In this document: one piece after another, positions 1 through 7,719 of the stretch | Numbering within the stretch: the first letter of the stretch is position 1 | Layout: each line of letters starts with the position of its first letter | Assembly: GCF_018130385.1 (NCBI RefSeq) | Contig: NZ_JAFCLU010000025.1 | Location: 38,653-102,652, forward strand | Reading direction: 5' to 3' | DNA from: Bradyrhizobium sp. AUGA SZCCT0283 | GTDB lineage: Bacteria > Pseudomonadota > Alphaproteobacteria > Rhizobiales > Xanthobacteraceae | Length of the DNA stretch: 64,000 nt | Translations under genes and position numbers: made by a program | Notes under the pieces: generated by a model | Seen by the model: the letters and a program-made list of their open reading frames with translations, nothing else | Told to the model about the DNA's origin: nothing | Database searches by the model: none

Positions 1-475
1 TCAGGCGGAAGCCGCGGGGGCGGATGAGGACGTGGCCGGCCGCGGCGAGCACTGCGCCCAGCATCTCGATCAATCCGACCAACGTGCCGCCGACGCCGGC
101 CACGCTGCGGCCGATCTGTTCCAGCATGCCCGTGATCGTCACCCGATCGGTTTCGACGATCGGCTCGGCCTTCACCCGGCGCACCTCGTCGACCAGGCTG
201 GAATAATTGGCCGAAAGCCCGGCGATCTGCGCCTCGACGCCGCCCTGGGTCAGGCTTCGCCGCAGCCGCTCGATCAGCCAGGCGCCGAATGTGTCGAGCT
301 TCGACACCCGGGAGACGTCGATGAAGATGTTGGGCCGGGTGCCGCCGAGCTTCTCGGCGTCGGCCACCATTCGTTCCAGCACCGGCGCAAAGCGGGCCGT
401 CCACGCGCCGGTCGCGCACAGCGCCAGCGCGTTGCCTCTGGCGATCCGCTCCAATGTCGGGTTGCCGCTCACCAT
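1..475 (-). CDS. MlaE-family ABC transporter permease with N-terminal STAS domain, partial
   Basis: The frame is open at the left edge, so only about the first 158 residues are visible. Residues 1-110 read as a STAS-type domain (for example IDVSRVSKLDTFGAWL), followed by EQIGRSVAGVGG and the start of a hydrophobic helix (TLVGLIEMLGAVLAAAGHV). That order is typical of MlaE/YrbE permeases of phospholipid- or solvent-tolerance ABC importers, which act in the inner membrane with an ATPase and an MCE protein; those partners would lie outside the window. Two in-frame ATGs occur at 479-481 and 473-475. The second is preferred because AAGGGA lies about six bases upstream of it. The gene is divergent from the epimerase gene. 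Substrate cannot be told. Confidence 0.8.
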   Translation of the reverse strand, partial: MVSGNPTLERIARGNALALCATGAWTARFAPVLERMVADAEKLGGTRPNIFIDVSRVSKLDTFGAWLIERLRRSLTQGGVEAQIAGLSANYSSLVDEVRRVKAEPIVETDRVTITGMLEQIGRSVAGVGGTLVGLIEMLGAVLAAAGHVLIRPRGFRL

Positions 476-610
476 GCCCATCCCTTGGCCGATATGCCCC
501 CTGAAAAACGTCAGGTTCCGCACGCCGCTCGTCTTGTAGAATCTGTCCCTAACCAGCCATAGTTGGTAGCGGCGAGCAAGCTTGCGGTTCAGAAAATTGC
601 AGATTTTAAA

Positions 611-1606
611 ATGACTTCCAGCCTTTCCCGAAAGCTTGCCGTCAGCATCGAACGCTGGCCGATTGCAGGCGCCTTCACCATCAGCCGGGGCGCCAAGACC
701 GAGGCCATCACGGTTGTCGCCACCGTCAGCCAGGACGGCCGGACCGGCCGTGGCGAATGCGTGCCCTACCCGCGTTACGGCGAGACCCCGGAAGCGACGC
801 TGGAAGCCCTTAACGCCATGCATGAACCACTTGCGAGGGGACTGGACCGAACGGCCCTGCAGGCGGCGATGCCCGCAGGCGCCGCCCGCAACGCACTGGA
901 TTGCGCATTGTTGGATCTCGAGGCCAAGAGCGCCGGGCAGCGGGTCTGGACCCTGCTTGGCCGGCCGGCGCCGCGCCCCTGCACCACCGCTTTCACGATC
1001 TCGCTGGCGACGCCGGAAGCGATGGCGGCAGCCACCGCGAAGGCCGCGCGCCGGCCGCTGCTGAAGATCAAGCTCGGCGGCGACGGCGATGCCGAGCGGA
1101 TTGCCGCGGTACGCAAGGTGGCCCCGGAATCCGAACTGATCGCGGATGCCAACGAAGCCTGGACCCCGGATAATCTCGAACACAACCTGGCCGCGTGCGC
1201 CAACGCCGGCGTAACGCTGGTCGAACAGCCGCTGCCGGCCGGCCGCGATGAGGCGCTGGCGCGCATCAAGCGAAGGGTCGCGGTCTGCGCCGACGAAAGC
1301 GTGCATGACCGTACCTCTCTCGACGGCCTTCGCGCGCGCTACGACGCCGTCAACATCAAGCTCGACAAGACCGGCGGGCTGACGGAGGCGCTCGCCATGG
1401 CCGATGCCGCGCACGCGCTCGGCTTTGAAATCATGATCGGCTGCATGGTCGCGACCTCGCTGGCGATGGCGCCGGCCATGCTGCTGGCGCCACAGGCCAG
1501 ATTCGTGGATCTCGACGGCCCCCTGCTGCTGGCGCGCGACCGCGATGGCGGGCTGCCCTACGACGGCAGTCTGGTTTATCCGCCGGAAGCCGCCTTGTGG
1601 GGCTGA
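611..1606 (+). CDS. dgcA: Dipeptide epimerase / N-acetyl-D-glutamate racemase-type enolase-superfamily enzyme
   Basis: This 331-residue protein has the enolase-superfamily layout: an N-terminal capping domain (about 1-115) and a TIM barrel. Visible active-site features are K152-I-K154 (KIK), metal ligands D179 (IADANEAW), E205 (LVEQPLP) and D228 (CADES), and a lysine in NIKLDKTGG (250-253). This set matches L-Ala-D/L-Glu epimerases and the related DgcA racemases of alphaproteobacteria, which help degrade D-glutamate; the exact substrate is inferred. The ATG at 611 is chosen; an upstream TTG at 563 would add an unconserved extension. The 3' end overlaps the convergent MFS gene by 31 bases. No dgcN partner is visible in the window. 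Confidence 0.85.
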   Translation: MTSSLSRKLAVSIERWPIAGAFTISRGAKTEAITVVATVSQDGRTGRGECVPYPRYGETPEATLEALNAMHEPLARGLDRTALQAAMPAGAARNALDCALLDLEAKSAGQRVWTLLGRPAPRPCTTAFTISLATPEAMAAATAKAARRPLLKIKLGGDGDAERIAAVRKVAPESELIADANEAWTPDNLEHNLAACANAGVTLVEQPLPAGRDEALARIKRRVAVCADESVHDRTSLDGLRARYDAVNIKLDKTGGLTEALAMADAAHALGFEIMIGCMVATSLAMAPAMLLAPQARFVDLDGPLLLARDRDGGLPYDGSLVYPPEAALWG

Positions 1607-2775
1607 TGCGAGAGCCGATCCCGCGCCAGCCAGACGACCAGCCCGCCCAGAGCAGCCATCACGGCCATTACGTAATAGATGCCCTGGCCCCAGTTCTCGT
1701 AGATCGTGCCTGACGCGACCGACGCGAGGCCGGCGACGATGCCGCCGCAGGCGGTCAGATAGCCTTGCGCCCGCGCCATCACATGGCCGGGCACGTGATG
1801 CAGCATCAATCCCATGATTCCGACCTGCGTCAGCCCGAAACTCAGCGCATGCGCGAGCTGGACGATCGCGAGAACAGCCAGAGGCGGGTCCTGCGCCGTT
1901 ATCGCCCAGCGCGCGGCCGCGCTCAGGGCCGCGATCACCACCAGCATCGACGGCTGCAGGGTGAATCGCGGCGACAGCGCGAACAGCACGATCTCGGCAA
2001 TCACGCCCAGGACCCACAGAACTGCAATCGTCAGTCCGTCGAACCCCGCTTGCTGCCAGGCGATCGACGCGAAAATGTAATAGGCGGCATGGCTGGCCTG
2101 AATCAGCGCCGACGCCACGATAACAGCGAGAAAGCCGCCGTCGCGCAGCAAGGCGCTGGCGCTGCCGGTGCCCGGGCGGGCCGTCCTGGTGTCGTCCAGC
2201 GGCTGCAGCGCGAGGCTGGCCAGCGCCCCGATCGCCGCGGAACCTGCGATGATCCAGATCAGATTTCGGGCGGCGATGAGGTCGAACAGCACCCCGCAGA
2301 CCAGCGCGCCGAGGACGAAGGCGGCCGAGCCCCACAGCCGCAACGGTCCGTAGTTGAGGCCATAGCGTTTCACGCCCCGCAACGCATAGGCATCCGTCAG
2401 CGGCACCATGGGCGTCCACAGGCAGCAGGTCAGGGCGTAGATCAGGAACACCAGCACCGGCAAATGCTGGGTGCCCAGGACGAAAAAGCCCAGGGCGGTG
2501 GCAAAGGCGGTCACGATGATGCCGCCGCGCAAGGCCTGATGCCGTTCCGCAAAGCCCGTCACCAGCGGCAGCACCGTAAACCGGGTCACCGGGGGTACGG
2601 CCGTGATCAGCCCTATCCAGAACGGATCAATCCCGACCGCCTTCAACCAGACCGTGAAAAACGGCAGATGGGCGCCGGTCATGCCGAACAGCGTGCCGTA
2701 GAACAGCGCCACCCGCGTCGCGAACCGCTTCGATGCGCCTTGAGAAGCGATGGGGATTTGTGATTCGTTCTGCAT
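1576..2775 (-). CDS. MFS transporter (HcaT / MFS_1-like)
   Basis: A 399-residue integral membrane protein with about twelve hydrophobic segments. The N-terminal half (FYGTLFGMTGAHLPFFTVWL, then WIGLITAVPPVTRF) resembles the MFS_1-like/HcaT branch of the major facilitator superfamily, which includes phenylpropionate and nucleoside-type permeases. Substrate cannot be assigned. An in-frame ATG lies 78 bases further upstream (2853) but would overlap the start of the divergent gene at 2852, so the internal ATG at 2773-2775 is preferred, although it has no clear ribosome-binding site. The 3' end runs 31 bases into the end of the convergent epimerase gene. Confidence 0.85.
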   Translation of the reverse strand: MQNESQIPIASQGASKRFATRVALFYGTLFGMTGAHLPFFTVWLKAVGIDPFWIGLITAVPPVTRFTVLPLVTGFAERHQALRGGIIVTAFATALGFFVLGTQHLPVLVFLIYALTCCLWTPMVPLTDAYALRGVKRYGLNYGPLRLWGSAAFVLGALVCGVLFDLIAARNLIWIIAGSAAIGALASLALQPLDDTRTARPGTGSASALLRDGGFLAVIVASALIQASHAAYYIFASIAWQQAGFDGLTIAVLWVLGVIAEIVLFALSPRFTLQPSMLVVIAALSAAARWAITAQDPPLAVLAIVQLAHALSFGLTQVGIMGLMLHHVPGHVMARAQGYLTACGGIVAGLASVASGTIYENWGQGIYYVMAVMAALGGLVVWLARDRLSHQPHKAASGG

Positions 2776-2851
2776 CAATTCAATTGCGATTCGGGCAATA
2801 TCGTGTTGTTTCGTTATCGCAATGCGCGCTGATTTGCGCGAAGAGTTTGAC

Positions 2852-4105
2852 ATGGCCGACGAAGCATTCGCCCTTTCGCCGATCTCAGCACGCGCCGCGC
2901 TGCCGGGCGAGGAGGACTATGCGGCGATCGCCGAAGCCTTCATGGAGACTTCGCGGGGCCGCTGGTTCCTGACCGAATACGCCAAGCGCAACCGCAATGC
3001 CGACACCCGCATGGTGCTGGATGCGGTGGCGCGGATCGAGCAAAGCCTCACCGACCAGCGGGAAGAAGACCTTCAGCGGCAAGAAAACCTCCAACGGGAG
3101 GAAGGCCTTTCGGCACAGCAGGCCGCGGAAGCCGTCGCCGCGGCGGCCGCGGCGCAGGAGCGCCTGACCGAGGCGCTCGCCGCCATCCGCAGTTCGGTCG
3201 AGGCGGCCGAGGAATCGGCGGTGGAAGCGCTCGACAGCCTCGCGCTGGAGCAGCGGCTGGCGCCGGTCCGCAAAGGGGCGCGGGTGCTGCGGGAAATCGC
3301 CTGGCGGTTGCGGGAAATCGGCAATGACGGGCGGATCTGCGACCTGATCGATTCGCAGGTCACCGTCATCGAAAAGGGCACCGAACAATTCTCCTCCGAA
3401 GAGGCGAGAGCGGCGCTGCGTGCGGCCTTTGCCGCCCTCCAGGGCCGGCTTGTGGAATTCGGCGACGACGACCGCCCGTTAGCGCCGGCTGCCGAGACCG
3501 AAGCAGCGGCGCCCTTCCCGGCCGCGCCGGAAATGGCTCCGGCGGCGGAGACGGCCGAAGCAGCTTTGGCACAGCAGGCTGCCGAGGCACCGTCCGCTTC
3601 GCTGGCCATGCCCGCCGAGGGGGCGGCGGAAGCCGTGCTGACCCAAACGCCGCCGGCCGCCGCGGCCCAGGAAGCCGCTGTCCAGGAAGTCGTGGTCCAG
3701 GAAGCTGCTGTCGAGATCGCCACCCAAGACGCCGACGCCCAGGACGAGGCGGTCCTCGACATGATCGCGATGGAGATGGGCGCGCCGGATCCGATCAGCG
3801 ACGACGAGATCGCCGAAGCGGTAGCCGAGCAAGTCCGCTTATTGGAACCTGCGCCGATCGCCCCCGTGATCGTCGCCAATGCGCCCGAACCGGTCGCCGC
3901 GCCGGCGCCGCCGGTTCAACAGGCGGTTCAACCGCCACCCCCGCCGCCCGCCGCCGCACCGGCGCCCGTGCCCGCGATGGAAGTGTCGCTCGGTTCGACC
4001 CTCATCGCGAGCGGCATGCTGCGAAAGCCGGTCACCGCGGCCAACGACCCGCTGGCGCCGATCCGGCGCATGAGCCAGGCCGAGAAGATCGCGTTCTTTT
4101 CGTAA
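2852..4105 (+). CDS. Conserved hypothetical protein with coiled coil and Ala/Pro-rich low-complexity region
   Basis: 417 residues, not recognised as a named family. Residues 1-60 are well ordered (for example SRGRWFLTEYAKRNRN). Residues about 65-110 are rich in Gln, Glu and Ala and look like a coiled coil, and residues about 115-180 look helical. From about 210 to 380 the chain is alanine-, proline- and glutamate-rich with irregular VQEA/AAQE repeats and a poly-proline stretch. The last 30 residues are ordered again (PIRRMSQAEKIAFFS). There is no signal peptide or membrane segment, so it is probably cytoplasmic. The ATG at 2852 is chosen because the ordered domain begins there. It is divergent from the MFS gene and 140 bases upstream of the DAG-kinase gene. 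Confidence 0.75.
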   Translation: MADEAFALSPISARAALPGEEDYAAIAEAFMETSRGRWFLTEYAKRNRNADTRMVLDAVARIEQSLTDQREEDLQRQENLQREEGLSAQQAAEAVAAAAAAQERLTEALAAIRSSVEAAEESAVEALDSLALEQRLAPVRKGARVLREIAWRLREIGNDGRICDLIDSQVTVIEKGTEQFSSEEARAALRAAFAALQGRLVEFGDDDRPLAPAAETEAAAPFPAAPEMAPAAETAEAALAQQAAEAPSASLAMPAEGAAEAVLTQTPPAAAAQEAAVQEVVVQEAAVEIATQDADAQDEAVLDMIAMEMGAPDPISDDEIAEAVAEQVRLLEPAPIAPVIVANAPEPVAAPAPPVQQAVQPPPPPPAAAPAPVPAMEVSLGSTLIASGMLRKPVTAANDPLAPIRRMSQAEKIAFFS

Positions 4106-4245
4106 AAACCCTCTGCGTCGAAGCTCTCCGGCTTCCATGACGCTCCTGCAGCATTTTGTTGCATCTGCGAATAGTTCGCTTTCCGGTTGCTTCACGCCGC
4201 CGCCGACGTCAAGCTGGCGCGATTGTCTTCGCAGCGGAGATAGCC

Positions 4246-5184
4246 GTGAAAACCAGGATCATCGTCAATCCGATGGCGAACAAGGGCAGTTGCGGCAAGC
4301 GCTGGCCGCAGATTCGCGCCGAACTCGAAAAGCATCTCGGCCCGATCGATGACGACGATATTGCGATGACCCGCGCGCGCAATCACGCGACGAAGCTGGC
4401 GCGGGAAGCCGTCGATGCCGGTTACCAGCGTCTGGTCTCCGTCGGCGGCGACGGCACCTTCAGCGAGATGATGAATGGCGTGATCTCGGACGATCGGCCA
4501 ATCGCTCCCGACCTCGTGCTGGCGCAACTGCCGGGCGGCACGTCGAACGAACTCTCCCGCTCCTTCGGCCAGCTCTCGCTTGGCGAGGCCAGCAAGGCCA
4601 TCGCCATGGGCCACACCCGCGACATCGATGTATTCCGCGCCGATGCCAGGGGCTATGCGGGCAACCAGGTGACGCGCTACGGCTTCGTGCTCGCAATCGT
4701 CGGCGCCGCCGCCACGATTTCCTGGCGCGCGCAACGCGTGCCGCTCCTGAAGCGGCTCGGCCCGATCAGCTACGTCCTGATGACGGCGTTCACGTCGCTG
4801 ACCTACAGTCCGCGCGCCTACCGTATCAGGATCGATGACGAGGCCGAACAGAACCTGCCGATGTGGTCGCTGATGCTGTGCAGTTTCGACGGCGCGGGCG
4901 AAGGCTTGATGCTCGCACCGGGCGCCGACCCCGGCGACCGCAAGCTCGACCTGATCCTGGTCGGCGACATGGGCCGCTGGGAAAGCCTGACGAAGATCGT
5001 CCCCAACCTCGGCGACGGCAGTTATCTGGCGCACCCAAAAGTCTCGCGGCGTCACGCGACGCGGATCACCATCGACAGCGATCGGATGGTCCGCGCCGAC
5101 GTCGACGGCGAAAGCATCGGACAATTGCCGATGTCGGTGACGATGCTGCCGTTCCACCTCAAGGTGGCGGTCAATCGGGTTTAG
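4246..5184 (+). CDS. Diacylglycerol kinase / sphingosine kinase family lipid kinase
   Basis: 312 residues with the DAGK catalytic fold. RIIVNPMANKGS at the N-terminus and the nucleotide-binding GGDGTFSEMMNGV near residue 70 are diagnostic, followed by LPGGTSNELSRS. Members phosphorylate diacylglycerol or related lipids at the membrane. I start it at the GTG at 4246, which has GGAGA five bases upstream (4236-4240) and begins directly with the conserved VKTRIIVNP strand; a longer frame from 4156 has an unconserved Arg-rich lead. It converges on the amidohydrolase gene. Physiological substrate is not evident. Confidence 0.88.
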   Translation: MKTRIIVNPMANKGSCGKRWPQIRAELEKHLGPIDDDDIAMTRARNHATKLAREAVDAGYQRLVSVGGDGTFSEMMNGVISDDRPIAPDLVLAQLPGGTSNELSRSFGQLSLGEASKAIAMGHTRDIDVFRADARGYAGNQVTRYGFVLAIVGAAATISWRAQRVPLLKRLGPISYVLMTAFTSLTYSPRAYRIRIDDEAEQNLPMWSLMLCSFDGAGEGLMLAPGADPGDRKLDLILVGDMGRWESLTKIVPNLGDGSYLAHPKVSRRHATRITIDSDRMVRADVDGESIGQLPMSVTMLPFHLKVAVNRV

Positions 5185-5292
5185 CCCGAAGTCGTCCCCT
5201 CCGGCATAGCGGTCACCGAGACGTCCGTTCTGGAGGACCAGCAGCCTTGGCCTTGTCGCTCGCGACGAGGTTTTTGTGAATCTTGCCGTCCT

Positions 5293-6624
5293 TCATGATG
5301 ACGAGAAAGTTCTGGCCGGATCCTCGATCAGCTTGATGTTGTCGATTGGATTGCCGTCCACCAGCAACAGGTCGGCCAGCGCGCCCTCTTCGACCACACC
5401 GAGCTTGCCCGGGTAGGGATTACGAAGCCCGGAGAGGGCTAGCAGCTCTGCGTTAACCGCTGTCGCCATCTTCAGCACCTCGGCAGCGCTGTACCAGCGC
5501 GTCAATTTTGCCAATTGAGCGCCCTGGCGCCTCGCCAGTTTCTGCGAAAACAGGATGTCGGTGCCGAAGGCCGTCTTGAGGCGGTATTTCTTGGCCAGCG
5601 CATAGACGGTGTCGGTACCGGCAATGACCTGCAATTGCTTCGCCCGCTCCTCCGAGCCTGGCGGCAGCGGGCTGGCGTCCTCGTCATCGAAGAACGGCTG
5701 CGTGCTCAGCCAAATCCCCTTCTCAGCCATCAGTTTCGCGGTCGCCTCATCCATCAGATGGCCGTGCTCGATGCATTTGACGCCAGCCGCGATCGATCGC
5801 TGGATCGCAACCGGCGTATAGGCGTGCGTGGCAACGTAAGTGCCCCAGTTTTCGGCGGCTTCGACGGCTGTGCGCAACTCCGCCTCGGTAAAGGTGGATA
5901 CGTCGAGCGGGCTGAATGGCGACGCGACGCCACCGCCCGCCGTGAGCTTGATCTGCGAGGCGCCTTGCATGAGTTGCTCGCGCACGCGTACGCGAACCTC
6001 ATCCGGACTGTCCGCAACCATGCTGCCGCCGATCAGTTCCATGCGGCTGAGCAGCCCTCCGATGGTGCGCGGCAGGTCGGATAGCTGGCGGAAGTCGCCA
6101 TGGCCACTGGTGACGGTGATTACGGCACCGGAGGGATAGATGCGCGGACCGGCCACCAGTCCGTCATCGATGGCGCGCTTGAGTCCGAACGCCGGTCCGC
6201 CGAGATCGCGAATGGTGGTGAAGCCTCGCATCAGTGTATCGGCGGCTTCGTCGGCGGCCACGATATTGTTGTAACCGACGTCTCCGAGGGCGGCGGCTGG
6301 TGTCAACCGTGCCATCATCGCGTGCCAATGCATGTCGATAAGACCCGGCATCAGCACGCGCCCTCCACCGTCAATGACGACCGTTTGCGCGGCGTCTGCC
6401 GTGATCGCTGCGGGAGATATTTTTTCGATCTTGTTGTCCCTGACCAGGACATTGGACGACGCTGAAAGCGTGTCGCTCCTGCCGTCGAGGATGCGTACGT
6501 CTTGAAACAGGACAGCCGCGCCCTGCTGACCTTGCGCTGGACGTAAACCCGCCGTGAGGCTCAATGCCGTCGATGCAACGACTGCCAGGATTTGGACGAC
6601 TCCGGACCATTCTCTTAAGGGCAT
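5293..6624 (-). CDS. Secreted amidohydrolase family protein (imidazolonepropionase/Xaa-Pro dipeptidase-like), 3' end frameshifted
   Basis: 443 residues in the open frame. An N-terminal hydrophobic segment (VVQILAVVASTALSLTAG) ending near a Gln-rich cleavage region suggests export to the periplasm. Metal-binding features of the amidohydrolase barrel are all present: HWH in LIDMHWHAMM, the carbamylated-lysine candidate in QIKLTAGGG, H in THAYTP, H in IEHGH, and D in AFGTDILF. The ATG at 6624 begins the signal peptide; the frame opens 78 bases earlier. The frame stops at 5293 after IEDPARTFSSS, but the +1 shifted frame continues with the family-typical NFLVIMKDGKIHKN and ends at 5213, so a one-base deletion near 5309-5317 is likely. 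The C-terminal strand would be lost if this is real. Confidence 0.85.
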   Translation of the reverse strand: MPLREWSGVVQILAVVASTALSLTAGLRPAQGQQGAAVLFQDVRILDGRSDTLSASSNVLVRDNKIEKISPAAITADAAQTVVIDGGGRVLMPGLIDMHWHAMMARLTPAAALGDVGYNNIVAADEAADTLMRGFTTIRDLGGPAFGLKRAIDDGLVAGPRIYPSGAVITVTSGHGDFRQLSDLPRTIGGLLSRMELIGGSMVADSPDEVRVRVREQLMQGASQIKLTAGGGVASPFSPLDVSTFTEAELRTAVEAAENWGTYVATHAYTPVAIQRSIAAGVKCIEHGHLMDEATAKLMAEKGIWLSTQPFFDDEDASPLPPGSEERAKQLQVIAGTDTVYALAKKYRLKTAFGTDILFSQKLARRQGAQLAKLTRWYSAAEVLKMATAVNAELLALSGLRNPYPGKLGVVEEGALADLLLVDGNPIDNIKLIEDPARTFSSS

Positions 6625-6753
6625 AAAAACCTCCCTCCCGAGCTCGCACGGTTCAGCACGAAGCAAAAACATCCACTGCAATGCTGCAGCCCGCTGCGCC
6701 ACAAATCACATCGGGCCAGGCAGACCTGCCAACCCTCCGGAATCCGAAATCCG

Positions 6754-7326
6754 CTACGTGCTGCTGGCTGTCCTGGCCGTCGGCAGCCACGCGTAAGCCA
6801 GCCATCCGATCCCATGAGAAATCAGGTCGACGCCGAGGAGGAATCCAAGGACCCACAATCCCGTCATTGGAAATCCCGTCAGGATCACGAGACCGGCCAA
6901 TACGCCGAAAACGCCTGATAGCAGCATGATCCAGCCCGCTTCTCGCCAGTGGCTGATGCCGAGCAAGATGCGAACGAAACCGGAAATCAGCAATACCAGG
7001 CCGAGGACGTAGGTGAGGATCAGCGCGCTGGCGACCGGCTGCCCCACCAGCACGACGCCAAAGGCGATGTACAGGATGCCGAGAAGCACCTGCCAGACAA
7101 ATCCACCCCATCCCTTGGTCCAGAACGCGTGGACGATCTCGAAGGCGCCCGCAATGATGGAGACCCATCCGATGAAGATGGTGCTGATCACGGTGACGAG
7201 CATGACGTCCCCGAGCACCAGGAATCCCGCCACGATCATGACGAGCCCGAGCAGAACGCAAACCCAGAAGGGTGGCGCAGGCAGGTTAGTGACGCCCATC
7301 GGCGAACTATTGTCAATTGTGGCCAT
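6754..7326 (-). CDS. HdeD family membrane protein (DUF308)
   Basis: 190 residues with about six hydrophobic segments arranged as repeated helix pairs, the pattern of HdeD/DUF308 proteins linked to acid resistance in enterobacteria. The role in this organism is unknown. GVVLVGQPVASALILTYVLG and WREAGWIMLLSGVFGV are typical of the family. The ATG at 7326 has an AGGAGG about six bases upstream. The same-strand upstream neighbour is a small secreted protein gene 48 bases away, and the amidohydrolase follows downstream with about 130 bases between. Confidence 0.88.
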   Translation of the reverse strand: MATIDNSSPMGVTNLPAPPFWVCVLLGLVMIVAGFLVLGDVMLVTVISTIFIGWVSIIAGAFEIVHAFWTKGWGGFVWQVLLGILYIAFGVVLVGQPVASALILTYVLGLVLLISGFVRILLGISHWREAGWIMLLSGVFGVLAGLVILTGFPMTGLWVLGFLLGVDLISHGIGWLAYAWLPTARTASST

Positions 7327-7374
7327 GGAATCCTCCTGGATTTCGGATCGTCCCGTCTGACTGCACTCGAACGC

Positions 7375-7662
7375 TCACCGCCAGCCGCATACGCGACGGC
7401 CACGATGCCACCAGCAGACCCAACGGCGGCGCCGACGGTGCCAATGCTGATGGCGACGCGGATGGCGAATGGGCCGCGGCGGCGGTCGGGTAGCCACGGC
7501 TTGAGCTTCTTGGTTGAAATCACCGGCCTTGTTTCCGAGATTTTTTTCCATGGCGAGCGGCATCGCTTCGGCCGGGCCTGGTACCAAGCCCACACCCAGT
7601 CCTGTGGCTACAACGCCGCAAAGAAGGCTCCGCAACGCACCGCGGCGATCGATTGCATCCAT
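7375..7662 (-). CDS. Small secreted protein with Arg/Trp/His-rich C-terminal tail
   Basis: 95 residues. The N-terminus has a twin-arginine pair (DRRGALRSLL) followed by a hydrophobic stretch (GVVATGLGVGLVPGPAEA) that looks like a signal peptide, possibly Tat-type although the motif is imperfect. The mature part is short, and the last 30 residues are extremely basic and aromatic, ending in WVCWWHRGRRVCGWR with two cysteines. I believe comparable small proteins with the same tail occur in Bradyrhizobium (recollection, not checked). Function unknown. The tail would bind anionic surfaces such as LPS, membranes or nucleic acids (inference). It lies between the DHA2 transporter and hdeD genes on the same strand. 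Confidence 0.65.
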   Translation of the reverse strand: MDAIDRRGALRSLLCGVVATGLGVGLVPGPAEAMPLAMEKNLGNKAGDFNQEAQAVATRPPPRPIRHPRRHQHWHRRRRRWVCWWHRGRRVCGWR

Positions 7663-7719
7663 CGTTGTTCTCCTTGCCGGGATGTCCCTCTCCTCGCCTC
7701 TTCGTATGCTCGTATTCGA

